From positions 2,814,001-2,878,000 of the forward strand of contig NZ_CP016359.1 in the NCBI RefSeq assembly GCF_001951155.1: DNA of 64,000 bases, read 5' to 3'. Shown here in pieces: positions 49,978 to 59,191 of the stretch (its first letter is position 1; the number at the start of each line of letters is the position of its first letter). The stretch comes from Christiangramia flava JLT2011 (GTDB lineage Bacteria > Bacteroidota > Bacteroidia > Flavobacteriales > Flavobacteriaceae). The notes under the pieces were generated by a model, which saw nothing but the letters and a program-made list of their open reading frames with translations, searched no databases and was not told the origin of the DNA. The translations under genes and the position numbers were made by a program.

Positions 49978-52584
49978 TCATTCCGTTTCTGTTAACTCTG
50001 CCTGATTCCTAAATACCAGTTCGTCATCAAATTCATCCAGCAGGATAATACTGTCTGTACTGATCTTGCCACCGAGAATCTCTTTGGAAAGTTTGTTCAG
50101 CACCTCTCGCTGCACCACCCGTTTAACAGGTCTGGCCCCAAAGGAAGGATCGAAACCTTTCAAAGCCAGGTAATTCACGGCTTCATCGGTTGCATCAAGG
50201 ACGATGTGCTGTTTCGATAGCATTTTCCGGACGCCTTTCAGTTGCAATTCCACGATTTGGCGAATATCCTTCTGAGTTAGCGGACTAAACATGACGATAT
50301 CATCGATCCTGTTCAGAAATTCTGGTCTTACGGTTTTTTTCAGCAATCCGAGAACTTCTTCTTTCGCTGCTTCCATCGCGGTATCCAGGTCTTTGATATT
50401 TTCAAATTTATCCTGAATGATCTGGCTGCCCATATTGGAAGTCATGATGATGATCGTGTTCTTAAAGTCTGCCACCCGACCTTTATTATCGGTCAGTCTC
50501 CCTTCATCCAGCACCTGCAGCAGAATATTGAAAGTATCAGGATGTGCTTTTTCGATCTCATCCAGCAACACTACTGAATAAGGTTTTCTTCGCACGGCTT
50601 CGGTCAACTGGCCACCTTCGTCATAACCAACGTATCCCGGAGGAGCACCAACTAAACGACTTACCGAATGTCTTTCCTGGTATTCGCTCATATCGATCCG
50701 TGTCATGGCCGATTCGTCATCGAACAGGTATTCTGCCAGCGCTTTTGCAAGCTCAGTTTTACCAACCCCGGTCGTACCAAGGAACAGGAAGGACCCGATA
50801 GGCCTATTCTGATCCTGCAAACCTGCACGGCTTCTGCGAATCGCATCACTCACTGCGATAATGGCTTCTTCCTGACCAACTACGCGTTTATGTAAGTCGG
50901 CTTCGAGATTGAGCAGTTTTTCACGTTCGCTTTGCAGCATTTTGGTAACGGGGATACCGGTCCATTTCGCCACCACTTCCGCTATATCTTCATTGGTCAC
51001 TTCTTCCTGGATCAGCGATTTGCCATCCTGATTTTCGGCCACCTTTTGCTGTAATTTTTCCAGTTTTTCCTGAGCATCTTTGATCTTTCCGTACCTGATC
51101 TCGGCCACTTTTCCGTAGTCGCCCTCGCGTTCTGCTTTTTCGGCTTCCAGCTTGAAATTTTCAATATCAGATTTTAAATTCTGAATATTGTCAACTACTT
51201 CTTTTTCACTCATCCAGCGGGCGTGAAGGTCATTGCGCTCCTCCTTGAGATTGGCCAGATCGGCACGTAAAGATTTGAGCTTGTTCTCATCTTTTTCCCG
51301 CTTGATGGCTTCGATCTCGATCTCCAGCTGCATGATCTTGCGATCCAAAACATCCAGCTCTTCTGGTTTCGAATTGATCTCCATGCGGAGTTTCGAGGCG
51401 GCCTCATCCATTAAATCGATCGCCTTATCTGGCAAAAACCGGTTGGTGATATACCGCTGAGAAAGTTCCACGGCCGCAATGATCGCCTCGTCCTTAATGC
51501 GAACTTTGTGGTGCGTTTCATATTTCTCTTTGATACCGCGAAGGATCGAAATTGCACTTTCGGTATCGGGTTCTTCTACGGTCACCTTTTGAAAGCGCCT
51601 TTCTAAAGCTTTATCTTTTTCAAAATATTTCTGATACTCATCCAGGGTAGTGGCTCCAATTGCACGGAGTTCTCCTCGGGCCAGCGCAGGTTTCAAAATA
51701 TTCGCTGCATCCATCGCACCCTGGCCACCACCGGCACCAACCAGTGTGTGGATCTCGTCGATGAATAACACGATATTCCCGTCGCTGGAAGTTACTTCTT
51801 TGATAACGGCCTTCAGCCTTTCTTCAAATTCACCTTTATATTTTGCACCGGCGATCAGGGCTCCCATATCCAGGGAGTAGATGCGTTTGTCTTTCAGGTT
51901 TTCCGGTACATCGCCGTCCACGATCCTGTGGGCCAAACCTTCTGCAATAGCCGTTTTACCGGTTCCAGGCTCACCAACCAGCATCGGGTTGTTCTTGGTT
52001 CTTCGGGACAGAATCTGGAGAATTCTCCTGATCTCCTCATCACGACCAATGACCGGATCCAGTTTTCCTTCTTCCGCAAGCTGATTGAGGTTCCGCGCAT
52101 ATTTATCCAACGAATTATAGGTCTCTTCTGCGCTTTGTGAAGTCACACGATCACCCTGCCGCAATTCTTCAATTGCTGCTTTCAAAGCTTTTTCTGTAGC
52201 ACCCTGATCTTTTAAAATTTGAGCAACCTTGCTGGAAGATTTGAAAATGGCCAGGATCAAATGTTCGATCGAAACATACTCATCATTCATCTTTTTGGCG
52301 ATGGTGGATGCCTCGTTCACGGTTTTACCGGCCTCGCGGGAGAGCATGATATCTCCACCGCTCACCTTCGGAAAGTTTTCCAGGCTTTTATCGAGAATCT
52401 GTGTGAACAGATTCACGTTGATGTTCAGTTTTTTCAGCAGAAAGGGAGTCACGTTTTCATCAACCATCATAATGGCTTTGAAAAGATGCTCATTTTCTAT
52501 CTGCTGATGGCCCATTTCCTGAGCAAGCTGTTGCGCCTGCTGGATGGCCTCCTGTGATTTTATAGTAAAATTATTAAAGTTCAT
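49978..52584 (-). CDS. clpB: ATP-dependent disaggregase ClpB
   Basis: An 868-residue Hsp100 chaperone that rescues aggregated protein with DnaK. N-terminal Clp repeats (residues 1-145) begin [24 protein letters not shown]1 has [13 protein letters not shown] and [16 protein letters not shown] coiled-coil M domain spans about 405-525, distinguishing ClpB from ClpA and ClpC. NBD2 has [15 protein letters not shown] and [13 protein letters not shown]. It is monocistronic, with a control region of notable structure shared with hsp20, and a terminator after it. Confidence 0.97.
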   Translation of the reverse strand: MNFNNFTIKSQEAIQQAQQLAQEMGHQQIENEHLFKAIMMVDENVTPFLLKKLNINVNLFTQILDKSLENFPKVSGGDIMLSREAGKTVNEASTIAKKMNDEYVSIEHLILAIFKSSSKVAQILKDQGATEKALKAAIEELRQGDRVTSQSAEETYNSLDKYARNLNQLAEEGKLDPVIGRDEEIRRILQILSRRTKNNPMLVGEPGTGKTAIAEGLAHRIVDGDVPENLKDKRIYSLDMGALIAGAKYKGEFEERLKAVIKEVTSSDGNIVLFIDEIHTLVGAGGGQGAMDAANILKPALARGELRAIGATTLDEYQKYFEKDKALERRFQKVTVEEPDTESAISILRGIKEKYETHHKVRIKDEAIIAAVELSQRYITNRFLPDKAIDLMDEAASKLRMEINSKPEELDVLDRKIMQLEIEIEAIKREKDENKLKSLRADLANLKEERNDLHARWMSEKEVVDNIQNLKSDIENFKLEAEKAEREGDYGKVAEIRYGKIKDAQEKLEKLQQKVAENQDGKSLIQEEVTNEDIAEVVAKWTGIPVTKMLQSEREKLLNLEADLHKRVVGQEEAIIAVSDAIRRSRAGLQDQNRPIGSFLFLGTTGVGKTELAKALAEYLFDDESAMTRIDMSEYQERHSVSRLVGAPPGYVGYDEGGQLTEAVRRKPYSVVLLDEIEKAHPDTFNILLQVLDEGRLTDNKGRVADFKNTIIIMTSNMGSQIIQDKFENIKDLDTAMEAAKEEVLGLLKKTVRPEFLNRIDDIVMFSPLTQKDIRQIVELQLKGVRKMLSKQHIVLDATDEAVNYLALKGFDPSFGARPVKRVVQREVLNKLSKEILGGKISTDSIILLDEFDDELVFRNQAELTETE

Positions 52585-52592
52585 GATTTCTT

Positions 52593-52677
52593 TTTTCAGC
52601 TAAAAAGCAATTCATATACCATTACGAAAAAATGACGTTTTGTCTGTTTTTATTAAAAATTTTAAGACAAATTGACA
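52593..52677 (-). promoter_or_regulatory. clpB control region: ATGGTAT-N3-AATTGCT plus an inverted repeat
   Basis: On the minus strand: AGACAAAACGTCAT (52645-52632), then ATGGTAT (52622-52616), 3 bp, AATTGCT (52612-52606) and CTGAAAA (52599-52593). A second site AGACAAATTGACA (plus strand 52665-52677) makes an imperfect inverted repeat (10 of 13) with 52633-52645; starts are 32 bp apart. The same arrangement precedes hsp20. Confidence 0.6.
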
Positions 52678-52735
52678 TTTATGATAAAAAAACGAAAAAG
52701 TCGGCCATTGTTTTTCTATTAAAATTACAGAGAAT

Positions 52736-52743
52736 TACATTTG
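52736..52743 (+). promoter_or_regulatory. -7 promoter box for ytxJ
   Basis: TACATTTG (TAnnTTTG) lies 14 bp before the ATG at 52758. The nearest TTG is 25 bp upstream, long for a -33 element. Confidence 0.5.
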
Positions 52744-52757
52744 CAAAAAAGTATACT

Positions 52758-53156
52758 ATGGGATTATTCGGAAAGTTGTTTGGAGACGAGGGAGGAGCAA
52801 AGAAGGAAAACGCTTCGAGTATTAATTGGGTGCAGCTCACGGAGATCAGCCAGTTAGGCGAAATTGAAAAGGAATCAGAATTGCAGTATATCGCCATACT
52901 GAAACATTCCACACGGTGCGGAATTAGCAGGATGGTGTTGAAAATGTTTGAATCTGATTACGATCTTCCGGAAGACGCTAATGTGAAAATGTATTTCCTG
53001 GATTTGATTGCCAATAGAGAGGTGTCAAATGCAGTGGCTGATCAATTTGGCGTGCGTCATGAAAGTCCGCAACTCATCGTGATCCATAACAGGGAAGTGG
53101 TGCATCATGCTTCGCATCAGTCTATTTCAGCTGGAAAACTGAAAGAACTGGTTTAG
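52758..53156 (+). CDS. ytxJ: Bacillithiol-system redox-active protein YtxJ (BrxC-like)
   Basis: A 132-residue thioredoxin-fold protein. The monothiol active site is KHSTRCGISR (Cys54), the cis-Pro loop is RHESPQLIVIHNREV, and the C-terminus is QSISAGKLKELV. YtxJ/BrxC proteins remove bacillithiol from proteins after oxidative stress. An upstream in-frame ATG at 52632 would add 42 residues but overlaps the clpB control region, and the ATG at 52758 matches the family and a -7 box. It is divergent from clpB, sharing a 173-bp control region, so stress regulation in common is plausible. Confidence 0.93.
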   Translation: MGLFGKLFGDEGGAKKENASSINWVQLTEISQLGEIEKESELQYIAILKHSTRCGISRMVLKMFESDYDLPEDANVKMYFLDLIANREVSNAVADQFGVRHESPQLIVIHNREVVHHASHQSISAGKLKELV

Positions 53157-53174
53157 GAAGCCAGTATTAAAAAT

Positions 53175-53204
53175 AAAAAAGCCCGGAGATGCCGGGCTTT
53201 TTTA
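53175..53204. terminator. Bidirectional terminator between ytxJ and fahA
   Basis: AAGCCCGG / CCGGGCTT perfect stem with a short loop (AGATG) and A/T runs on both sides. Confidence 0.88.
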
Positions 53205-53206
53205 TG

Positions 53207-54496
53207 CTATTTTTTCTTCGGTTGATACACCGGTAGGAGCTTGGATCGAACTTCTCCAAATCCAATTCGGTATTGGCCGTTCTGGCAATGTCCTCGCATG
53301 ATCACCGTGTCGTTATCTTCAATGAACTTACGTTCGCTGCCATCTTTAAGTTTTAATGGTTTGCTGCCGCTCCAGGTAAGTTCCAGCATCGATCCGAAAG
53401 AATCTTCCGTAGATCCTGAAATGGTTCCGGAAGCCATCATATCTCCAGAGTTTACCGGGCAACCGTTAACGGTATGGTGGGCCAGCTGCTGGCTCATATT
53501 CCAGTAAAGATATTTGAAATTGGAACGTGTGATCGTTTCCTCGCTGCCGCCTTCAGGTTCCAGAGAAACCTCAAGATTGATATCAAAACTTTTCTTACCT
53601 GTATATTTCAGATAGGGTAATAGTTCTTTTTCGGGTTTCGGACTTTCGGTCCTAAAAGGTTCCAAAGCATCCATGGTCACAATCCATGGCGAAATGGAAG
53701 AAGCGAAGTTCTTCGCAAGGAATGGGCCTAGCGGCACATATTCCCACTTCTGAATATCCCGTGCACTCCAGTCGTTGAAAATCACCATTCCGAAAATGTA
53801 ATCTTCTGCCTCGTCTACCGGAATTGGCTCGCCAATGTGGTTGGCATCTGTGGTAATAAATGCCATTTCCAGCTCAAAATCCACTCTTTTGGAAGGCCCG
53901 AAAACCGGCGTATCTGCCTCTGGTGGCATAGTTTGTCCCTGTGGGCGGTGTACCGGAATTCCAGATGGAATGATGGAAGAGCTTCTTCCGTGGTAACCAA
54001 CCGGGATGTGCAGCCAGTTTGGTAATAGAGCATTATCAGGATCGCGGAACATGCTTCCAACGTTTGTGGCATGTTCTTTAGAGGAATAAAAATCGGTATA
54101 ATCACCTACCTGTACCGGCATTTGCATCTCGATCTCGTCCAGTGTGAAGAGCACTCGGGTGCGATGATCGTCGTTCTCTTTCAGGGCGGTGTTATTTTCA
54201 TCAAAGATCTTGGCAATGCGGTTTCTCACCAGTCGCCAGGTCTTTTTCCCGTCTGAAATAAAATCGTTTAAAGTGTCCTGTAAAAATATATCGTCGGTTA
54301 ACGGAATTCCGTCAAAATAACCTAACTGATGCAAGGCCCCAAGGTCTATCGCGTAATCTCCTATTCGTGTCCCGATCGTGATCACATCATCGCGGGTCAG
54401 AAATACTCCAAATGGAATATTCTGAATAGGAAAATCGCTATTCTCGGGAATTTCGAGCCAGGTTTTTCTATTCGGATCGTTCGCGGAAATTGACAT
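53207..54496 (-). CDS. fahA: Fumarylacetoacetase
   Basis: A 429-residue enzyme that hydrolyses fumarylacetoacetate in tyrosine degradation. The N-terminal SH3-like domain starts WLEIPENSDFPIQNIPFGVF. The catalytic domain has FYSSKEHATNVGSMFR (metal-binding region), RPQGQTMP, FELEMAFITT, IFNDWSARDIQKWEYVPLGPFLAKNFASSISPWIV and the final GSMLELTWSG, all typical. A TTG at 54535 would extend it but falls in a TATATTTG -7 box, so the ATG at 54496 (MSISANDPN) is chosen. It lies between ytxJ and glyA. Confidence 0.96.
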   Translation of the reverse strand: MSISANDPNRKTWLEIPENSDFPIQNIPFGVFLTRDDVITIGTRIGDYAIDLGALHQLGYFDGIPLTDDIFLQDTLNDFISDGKKTWRLVRNRIAKIFDENNTALKENDDHRTRVLFTLDEIEMQMPVQVGDYTDFYSSKEHATNVGSMFRDPDNALLPNWLHIPVGYHGRSSSIIPSGIPVHRPQGQTMPPEADTPVFGPSKRVDFELEMAFITTDANHIGEPIPVDEAEDYIFGMVIFNDWSARDIQKWEYVPLGPFLAKNFASSISPWIVTMDALEPFRTESPKPEKELLPYLKYTGKKSFDINLEVSLEPEGGSEETITRSNFKYLYWNMSQQLAHHTVNGCPVNSGDMMASGTISGSTEDSFGSMLELTWSGSKPLKLKDGSERKFIEDNDTVIMRGHCQNGQYRIGFGEVRSKLLPVYQPKKK

Positions 54497-54532
54497 AAAA
54501 AATGTTGGTTTTTTGTTAAAATCTAGTTGATT

Positions 54533-54540
54533 CAAATATA
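54533..54540 (-). promoter_or_regulatory. -7 promoter box for fahA
   Basis: The minus strand reads TATATTTG (TAnnTTTG), 36 bp before the ATG at 54496; TTC lies 20 bp upstream as a weak -33 element. It excludes the alternative TTG start at 54535. Confidence 0.5.
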
Positions 54541-54605
54541 TTATTTTCCTGTAATTAACCGAATTTGTTTGTTACTTTTACCGAATATTTAACGAAAAAA
54601 CTGAA

Positions 54606-55880
54606 ATGCAGCGAGACACTCAATTATTCGACTTAATAGCACAAGAAAAAGAGAGACAGTTAAACGGTTTAGAGCTTATTGCCAGTGAAAATTTCGTAAG
54701 TGACGCGGTAATGGAAGCAGCCGGCTCGGTTCTGACCAATAAATACGCAGAAGGTTATCCCGGTAAGCGTTATTATGGAGGTTGCGAAGTGGTTGATGAA
54801 GTAGAACAACTGGCTATAGACCGCCTGAAAGAACTTTTTGACGCGGAATATGCTAACGTGCAGCCGCATTCTGGTTCCCAGGCGAACACTGCTGTGTACC
54901 ATACCTGCCTAAAACCGGGAGATAAATTCCTTGGTTTTGACCTTTCACATGGTGGGCATCTTACGCATGGCTCCCCGGTGAATTTTTCCGGAAGACTCTA
55001 CGAACCGGTATTTTATGGGGTAAACAAGGAAACGGGAAGGCTGGATTATGATGAGATCGCTGAAATCGCTCGCCGCGAAAAACCGAAAATGATTATTGCC
55101 GGAGCTTCGGCTTATTCCAGGGAGATCGATTATAAGCGTTTCCGCGAGATCGCGGATGAAGTAGGAGCGATCCTTTTTGCGGATATCGCGCATCCTGCGG
55201 GTCTAATTGCCAAAGGGCTTATTAGTGATCCAGTGCCTCATTGCCATATTGTGACTTCTACTACTCATAAGACCTTGAGAGGACCTCGTGGAGGGATCAT
55301 CATTATGGGTAAAGATTTCGATAATCCTTTCGGGGAAAAACTGAAGAATGGTAACCTGAAAAAAATGTCGACTTTATTGAATTCGGCCATTTTTCCAGGG
55401 AACCAGGGAGGTCCGTTAGAACATATCATTGCAGCGAAAGCAGTGGCATTTGGTGAAGCGCTTACAGATGAGTTCCTGCATTATACGGTTAGAGTGAAGA
55501 AAAACGCCGAAAAAATGGCGAAAGATTTTGTAGCGAAAGGTTACGAGGTCATTTCCGGAGGAACAGATAATCATATGATGTTGATCGACCTGAGAAATAA
55601 AGGTGTGAGCGGGAAAGAAGCCGAAGAGGCTTTGAATAAAGCTGGAATTACCGTGAATAAGAACATGGTTCCTTTTGATGATAAATCGCCTTTTGTGACT
55701 TCTGGAATCCGAATTGGGACGCCGGCAGTGACCACACGAGGCCTGGAGCAGGAGGATATGACCAGGATTGTGGAGCTGATCGACCGGGTCATTCAGAATA
55801 TTTCAGATGAAGCAGAACTTGCAGCTGTTAACGAAGATGTTAAGAAAATGATGCAGGGAAGACCATTATTTCAATGGTAA
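54606..55880 (+). CDS. glyA: Serine hydroxymethyltransferase
   Basis: A 424-residue PLP enzyme converting serine and tetrahydrofolate to glycine and methylene-tetrahydrofolate. It has [49 protein letters not shown], the PLP-lysine segment [14 protein letters not shown] (Lys in HKT), and [18 protein letters not shown]. It is a single gene with TACTTTTA (54573-54580) 25 bp upstream, close to a -7 box. A bidirectional hairpin terminator follows. Confidence 0.97.
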   Translation: MQRDTQLFDLIAQEKERQLNGLELIASENFVSDAVMEAAGSVLTNKYAEGYPGKRYYGGCEVVDEVEQLAIDRLKELFDAEYANVQPHSGSQANTAVYHTCLKPGDKFLGFDLSHGGHLTHGSPVNFSGRLYEPVFYGVNKETGRLDYDEIAEIARREKPKMIIAGASAYSREIDYKRFREIADEVGAILFADIAHPAGLIAKGLISDPVPHCHIVTSTTHKTLRGPRGGIIIMGKDFDNPFGEKLKNGNLKKMSTLLNSAIFPGNQGGPLEHIIAAKAVAFGEALTDEFLHYTVRVKKNAEKMAKDFVAKGYEVISGGTDNHMMLIDLRNKGVSGKEAEEALNKAGITVNKNMVPFDDKSPFVTSGIRIGTPAVTTRGLEQEDMTRIVELIDRVIQNISDEAELAAVNEDVKKMMQGRPLFQW

Positions 55881-55905
55881 TCTGCTGATCACCGAACTAT
55901 AAGAT

Positions 55906-55935
55906 AAAAGGCCGCAATTGCGGCCTTTTATTTTT
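55906..55935. terminator. Bidirectional terminator between glyA and the thioesterase gene
   Basis: AAAAGGCCGCAA / TTGCGGCCTTTT forms a perfect inverted repeat of 12 bp arms followed by T-rich sequence; overlaps the end of the convergent gene. Confidence 0.88.
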
Positions 55936-56305
55936 CAAATACTTTTTTCATCTCTTCGGAAATCTTCGTGGGCTTCCTGCTTTCCGCATCCAGTAAACAC
56001 CAGGTCGTTTTCGCTTCTGCCAGCGATTTGCCGCTATCTTTGTTTTTGATGATGACGTGACGAACAGAAGTCACATTCGTTGTATCTCCCACATAAGTCT
56101 GCATCAGGATTGGATCATGTAGAAAAGCTTCTTTCTTATAAGAGATCTCGTGTTTGATAACGACCCAGATATGCTTTTCTTTTTGCTCAGGAGTTGCGCG
56201 CGCTTCCCAGTGAGCTTCAGCGATATCCTGAACCCATTGAACATATTGCACATTGTTTACATGCTGCTGCTTATCCAGATCAGATTCCCGGACAGCAAAT
56301 TCCAT
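55928..56305 (-). CDS. Hotdog-fold acyl-CoA thioesterase (4-hydroxybenzoyl-CoA thioesterase/YbgC-like)
   Basis: A 125-residue single hotdog-fold thioesterase. The catalytic-type segment ESDLDKQQHVNNVQYVQWVQD (Asp about 10, HVNNVQY) matches the YbgC-like family, with a second strand KHEISYKKEAF and C-terminal AEAKTTWCLLDAESRKPTKI. It cleaves acyl-CoA thioesters; substrate unclear. The start ATG at 56305 leaves a short N-terminus, and no in-frame ATG, GTG or TTG lies just upstream. It is downstream of the glutaminyl cyclase gene, with a 25-bp gap, so they are probably co-transcribed. Confidence 0.88.
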   Translation of the reverse strand: MEFAVRESDLDKQQHVNNVQYVQWVQDIAEAHWEARATPEQKEKHIWVVIKHEISYKKEAFLHDPILMQTYVGDTTNVTSVRHVIIKNKDSGKSLAEAKTTWCLLDAESRKPTKISEEMKKVFEK

Positions 56306-56330
56306 TTCAAAAATCTCCGGTTCGATATGC

Positions 56331-57395
56331 TTAGTTTTTAATGATTCGCACTTCGAATAACTTGTCCCAGTCTTTGCCCGTCACATACAATTTTCCGTCA
56401 GCACTGTTATAAGCAATTCCATTCAGCACTTCATTCACTGGGTCAAGGTCGTTCTTGTTTCCAATTCGATCCTGCAAGCCTTTAAAATTGATGATAGCTT
56501 CAATAGCACCATTCTGAGGATTGATGATACTAACGCTCGGAAACTGGTAAGTATTGGCGTAGATCTTTCCATCAACCCATTCCAGTTCGTTGAATTTTGA
56601 TTTGATCCCTTTATTGGTAGCGACCTGAATATAATCTTCTTCGGCAAGTGTTTCGGAATTCAAAATCCAGATCTTTTCCGTTCCGTCGCTTTTGTAGATT
56701 TTCTCACCATCGTTACAAAGTCCCCAGCCTTCTTTGCTCTGGTTGTAACCGAAACTCCCGGTTTTTTCGAATTTCTGAACGTCATAAATAAAACCAACAT
56801 CACTTTGCCAGGTTAACTGAAAGATCTTATTATTTAGAATAGTGAGCCCTTCCCCGAAGAACTGGTCATCCAGTTTGATCTCGTCAAGGATCTCACCGCT
56901 TTCCAGGTCTACTTTCAGGAGTCTGGATCTTCCCCGTTGCCCGGTACTTTCATAAAGCTGCCCGTCATGGAACTCGAGTCCCTGGGTATAGGAGGTATTG
57001 CTGTGAGGAAATTCATTGATCACCTCAAAAGTGTAAACGGCTGGTGCCTGATCGTTGAGGATCTTGATCTCTTTGGAAATCGTATCAACCTGTTCTCCGG
57101 AATAGATGATCGCTCGAAGTGGCCAGTTCCCGAGACGGGAATCCTTCAGGTTAAAATTGAAATCTTTCCCGGATGATTGCAGGGTTTGATTTCCGAGGAA
57201 ATAGGAGATGGAGTCGATCGGTTTATTTTCTTTGTTCAGAATGGAGCCTTTTACCGACTCGTTCAAGTGAAAACTCGACTTGTTTCCTTCAAATTGTATC
57301 GAAAAATCAGATTTATTTTTACCGTTTTTGCTTCCGCAGGAAAAAATGAAAAAGTTTAAAATAAAGATAGCCAGGAGGTTAAAAAATCGCTTCAT
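56331..57395 (-). CDS. Glutaminyl-peptide cyclotransferase (bacterial glutamine cyclotransferase, beta-propeller)
   Basis: A 354-residue exported lipoprotein. The signal ends in the lipobox IFSC (Cys20). The C-terminal ~240 residues form the glutamine-cyclotransferase five-bladed propeller: INEFPHSNTSYTQGLEFHDGQLYESTGQRGRSRL, then FFGEGLTILNNKIFQLTWQ, GWGLCNDGEKIYKSDGTEKI, FNELEWVDGKIYANTY and LNGIAYNSADGKLYVTGKDW. It converts N-terminal Gln to pyroglutamate, as in plant-type QC; pyroglutamate at mature ends is common for T9SS and lipoproteins in Bacteroidota. The N-terminal ~95 residues resemble an Ig-like domain. It is upstream of the thioesterase gene. Confidence 0.92.
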   Translation of the reverse strand: MKRFFNLLAIFILNFFIFSCGSKNGKNKSDFSIQFEGNKSSFHLNESVKGSILNKENKPIDSISYFLGNQTLQSSGKDFNFNLKDSRLGNWPLRAIIYSGEQVDTISKEIKILNDQAPAVYTFEVINEFPHSNTSYTQGLEFHDGQLYESTGQRGRSRLLKVDLESGEILDEIKLDDQFFGEGLTILNNKIFQLTWQSDVGFIYDVQKFEKTGSFGYNQSKEGWGLCNDGEKIYKSDGTEKIWILNSETLAEEDYIQVATNKGIKSKFNELEWVDGKIYANTYQFPSVSIINPQNGAIEAIINFKGLQDRIGNKNDLDPVNEVLNGIAYNSADGKLYVTGKDWDKLFEVRIIKN

Positions 57396-57446
57396 GAATC
57401 TTGCTTATTTTGCCCTGCTAAATTAACCATTTCAGGATAAAAAAGC

Positions 57447-57476
57447 TTGCCTAAAGGTTTAAAGATTGTATATTTG
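57447..57476 (+). promoter_or_regulatory. Promoter of the SRP RNA gene: TTG-N19-TATATTTG
   Basis: TTG (57447-57449), exactly 19 bp, then TATATTTG (57469-57476) match the Bacteroidota -33/-7 consensus. The -7 box ends 5 bp before the predicted 5' end of the SRP RNA (57481). Confidence 0.85.
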
Positions 57477-57480
57477 CAGC

Positions 57481-57574
57481 GGCAAGTCCCACACAACCAG
57501 CTCCTGCTGAATCCCCCAGGGCGGGAACGCAGCAAGGGTAGGCGGTCGTAGCGGTGTGATGTGGGTCGCTTGCC
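57481..57574 (+). ncRNA. ffs: Signal recognition particle RNA, small bacterial (4.5S-type)
   Basis: A 94-nt RNA with the diagnostic domain IV apex: GCG-GGAA-CGC tetraloop hairpin followed by AGCAAGGGTA, the asymmetric internal-loop strand bound by Ffh. The ends pair: GGCAAG with CTTGCC and CCCACA with TGTGGG, forming the long stem of the small SRP RNA. A clean consensus promoter lies just upstream and T-rich DNA (ATTTTTTG) follows the 3' end. It works with Ffh and FtsY in co-translational membrane targeting. It is transcribed divergently from the glutaminyl cyclase gene. Confidence 0.93.
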
Positions 57575-57620
57575 ATTTTTTGTTTCCGCTTTTCTCAAAA
57601 AAAGTGCATCTTTGTGCGGT

Positions 57621-58442
57621 ATGGAAAACGGGCAGTCTACAGGCAAAGTCGTCTTTATTACCGGAGCTTCTTCCGGAATTGGAAAATCTATCGCGACGCA
57701 TCTTTCTGAAAATGGTTTTAAGGTTTATGGAACGAGTCGGAATCCGTCTAAAAATCCAAATTCCCCTTTTGAGCTGGTAGCCTTGGATGTGACCAGTCCG
57801 GAAAGCATCCGGCAGGCAATCTCGCAGGTTTCAGAAAAAGAAGGGAAAATCGATATTCTCATCAATAATGCGGGCGTGGGTATTACCGGTCCTATTGAAG
57901 AAACTCCCGAAAGCGAGATCAAAAAGGCTTTTGAGACCAATTATTTCGGCCCGCTGAATGTCATCAAGAACACCGTTCCCCTAATGAGAAAGCAGGGTGG
58001 CGGCCTGATCATCAATATTACTTCTATCGCTGGTTATATGGGCCTGCCTTATCGCGGTATCTATTCAGCCACCAAAGGTGCGCTGGAAATTACTGCGGAG
58101 GCCTACCGAATGGAACTCAAACAGTTCGGTATTAAAATGACCAATATTGCACCTGGAGATTTTGCAACTAACATTGCGGCCGGTCGCTATCATGCTCCTG
58201 TCCTGGAAGATTCCCCTTACCGGAAAGCGTATGGTGACACGTTGCAACTGATGAATGAACACGTAAGCGCTGGACAGGATCCTGATTTAATGGCGAAGGC
58301 GGTTTTAAAGGTCATTGCGGAAGACGATCCAAAAGTACATTATAAGATCGGGGATTTTTTGCAAAAATTTTCAGTGAAGCTGAAAGGACTGTTACCCGAT
58401 AAGATGTATGAAAAAATGCTGATGAAGCATTATAAATTGTAA
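57621..58442 (+). CDS. Short-chain dehydrogenase/reductase (SDR) family oxidoreductase
   Basis: A 273-residue Rossmann-fold NAD(P)H oxidoreductase of the classical SDR type. It has VVFITGASSGIGKSIA (cofactor loop TGASSGIG), NNAGVG and the catalytic YSATK (Y-x3-K), with the Ser in INITSIAGYMG. The C-terminal ~70 residues carry a helix-rich extension. Substrate unknown. The ATG at 57621 (MENGQSTGK) is chosen; an earlier in-frame ATG at 57561 would lie inside the SRP RNA gene. Confidence 0.94.
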   Translation: MENGQSTGKVVFITGASSGIGKSIATHLSENGFKVYGTSRNPSKNPNSPFELVALDVTSPESIRQAISQVSEKEGKIDILINNAGVGITGPIEETPESEIKKAFETNYFGPLNVIKNTVPLMRKQGGGLIINITSIAGYMGLPYRGIYSATKGALEITAEAYRMELKQFGIKMTNIAPGDFATNIAAGRYHAPVLEDSPYRKAYGDTLQLMNEHVSAGQDPDLMAKAVLKVIAEDDPKVHYKIGDFLQKFSVKLKGLLPDKMYEKMLMKHYKL

Positions 58443-58482
58443 TTTTACGAATCAAATTAAAAATTCAAAATAACGCACAACT

Positions 58483-59139
58483 ATGAAATTCTTTATTGAT
58501 ACGGCAAATCTCGACCAGATCAAGGAAGCCCAGGACCTTGGGGTTCTTGACGGTGTAACCACCAACCCGTCGCTTATGGCGAAGGAAGGGATTACCGGAA
58601 AAGACAATATTTTTAAACATTATAACCGAATTTGTGAGCTGGTTGATGGGGATGTAAGCGCGGAAGTGATCGCTACAGATTTCGAAGGCATGATCAAAGA
58701 AGGAGAAGAGCTGGCTGAACTTCACGAACAGATCGTTGTGAAGATCCCGATGATTAAGGAAGGTGTGAAAGCGCTTAAATACTTTAGCGACCGCGGGATT
58801 CGCACCAACTGTACCCTGGTATTTTCGGCTGGGCAGGCATTGCTGGCTGCTAAGGCTGGAGCAACCTATGTGTCTCCATTTATAGGTCGTTTAGACGATA
58901 TTTCTACTGATGGACTGAACTTGATCGCTGAGATCAGACTCATTTATGATAATTATGAATTCGATACGCAGATTCTTGCTGCTTCGGTACGTCATACCAT
59001 GCATGTACTGGAATGCGCAAAAATTGGAGCTGATGTAATGACGGGCCCCCTATCTTCTATCGAAGGATTGCTGAAACACCCACTAACAGATATCGGTTTG
59101 GAGAAATTCCTGGCAGATTATAAGAAGGGAAATCAGTAA
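58483..59139 (+). CDS. fsa: Fructose-6-phosphate aldolase/transaldolase (MipB/TalC family)
   Basis: A 218-residue TIM-barrel Schiff-base aldolase of the short transaldolase family. The N-terminus [36 protein letters not shown] is diagnostic; the Schiff-base lysine is in IVVKIPM (about residue 85), with [29 protein letters not shown] later. It works in the non-oxidative pentose phosphate pathway as transaldolase; the fructose-6-phosphate aldolase activity is a subfamily property that sequence alone does not settle. It is 40 bp after the SDR gene, probably co-transcribed. Confidence 0.94.
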   Translation: MKFFIDTANLDQIKEAQDLGVLDGVTTNPSLMAKEGITGKDNIFKHYNRICELVDGDVSAEVIATDFEGMIKEGEELAELHEQIVVKIPMIKEGVKALKYFSDRGIRTNCTLVFSAGQALLAAKAGATYVSPFIGRLDDISTDGLNLIAEIRLIYDNYEFDTQILAASVRHTMHVLECAKIGADVMTGPLSSIEGLLKHPLTDIGLEKFLADYKKGNQ

Positions 59140-59162
59140 CACAATTTTCCAATGAAATAAAG

Positions 59163-59191
59163 AAGGCTGCTGAAAAGCGGCCTTTTTTTAT
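59163..59191. terminator. Terminator between the fsa-type and TlpA-like genes
   Basis: AAGGCTGCT / AGCGGCCTT stem (one G-U) with GAAA loop and a T run on the plus side; overlaps the end of the convergent gene. Confidence 0.8.
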
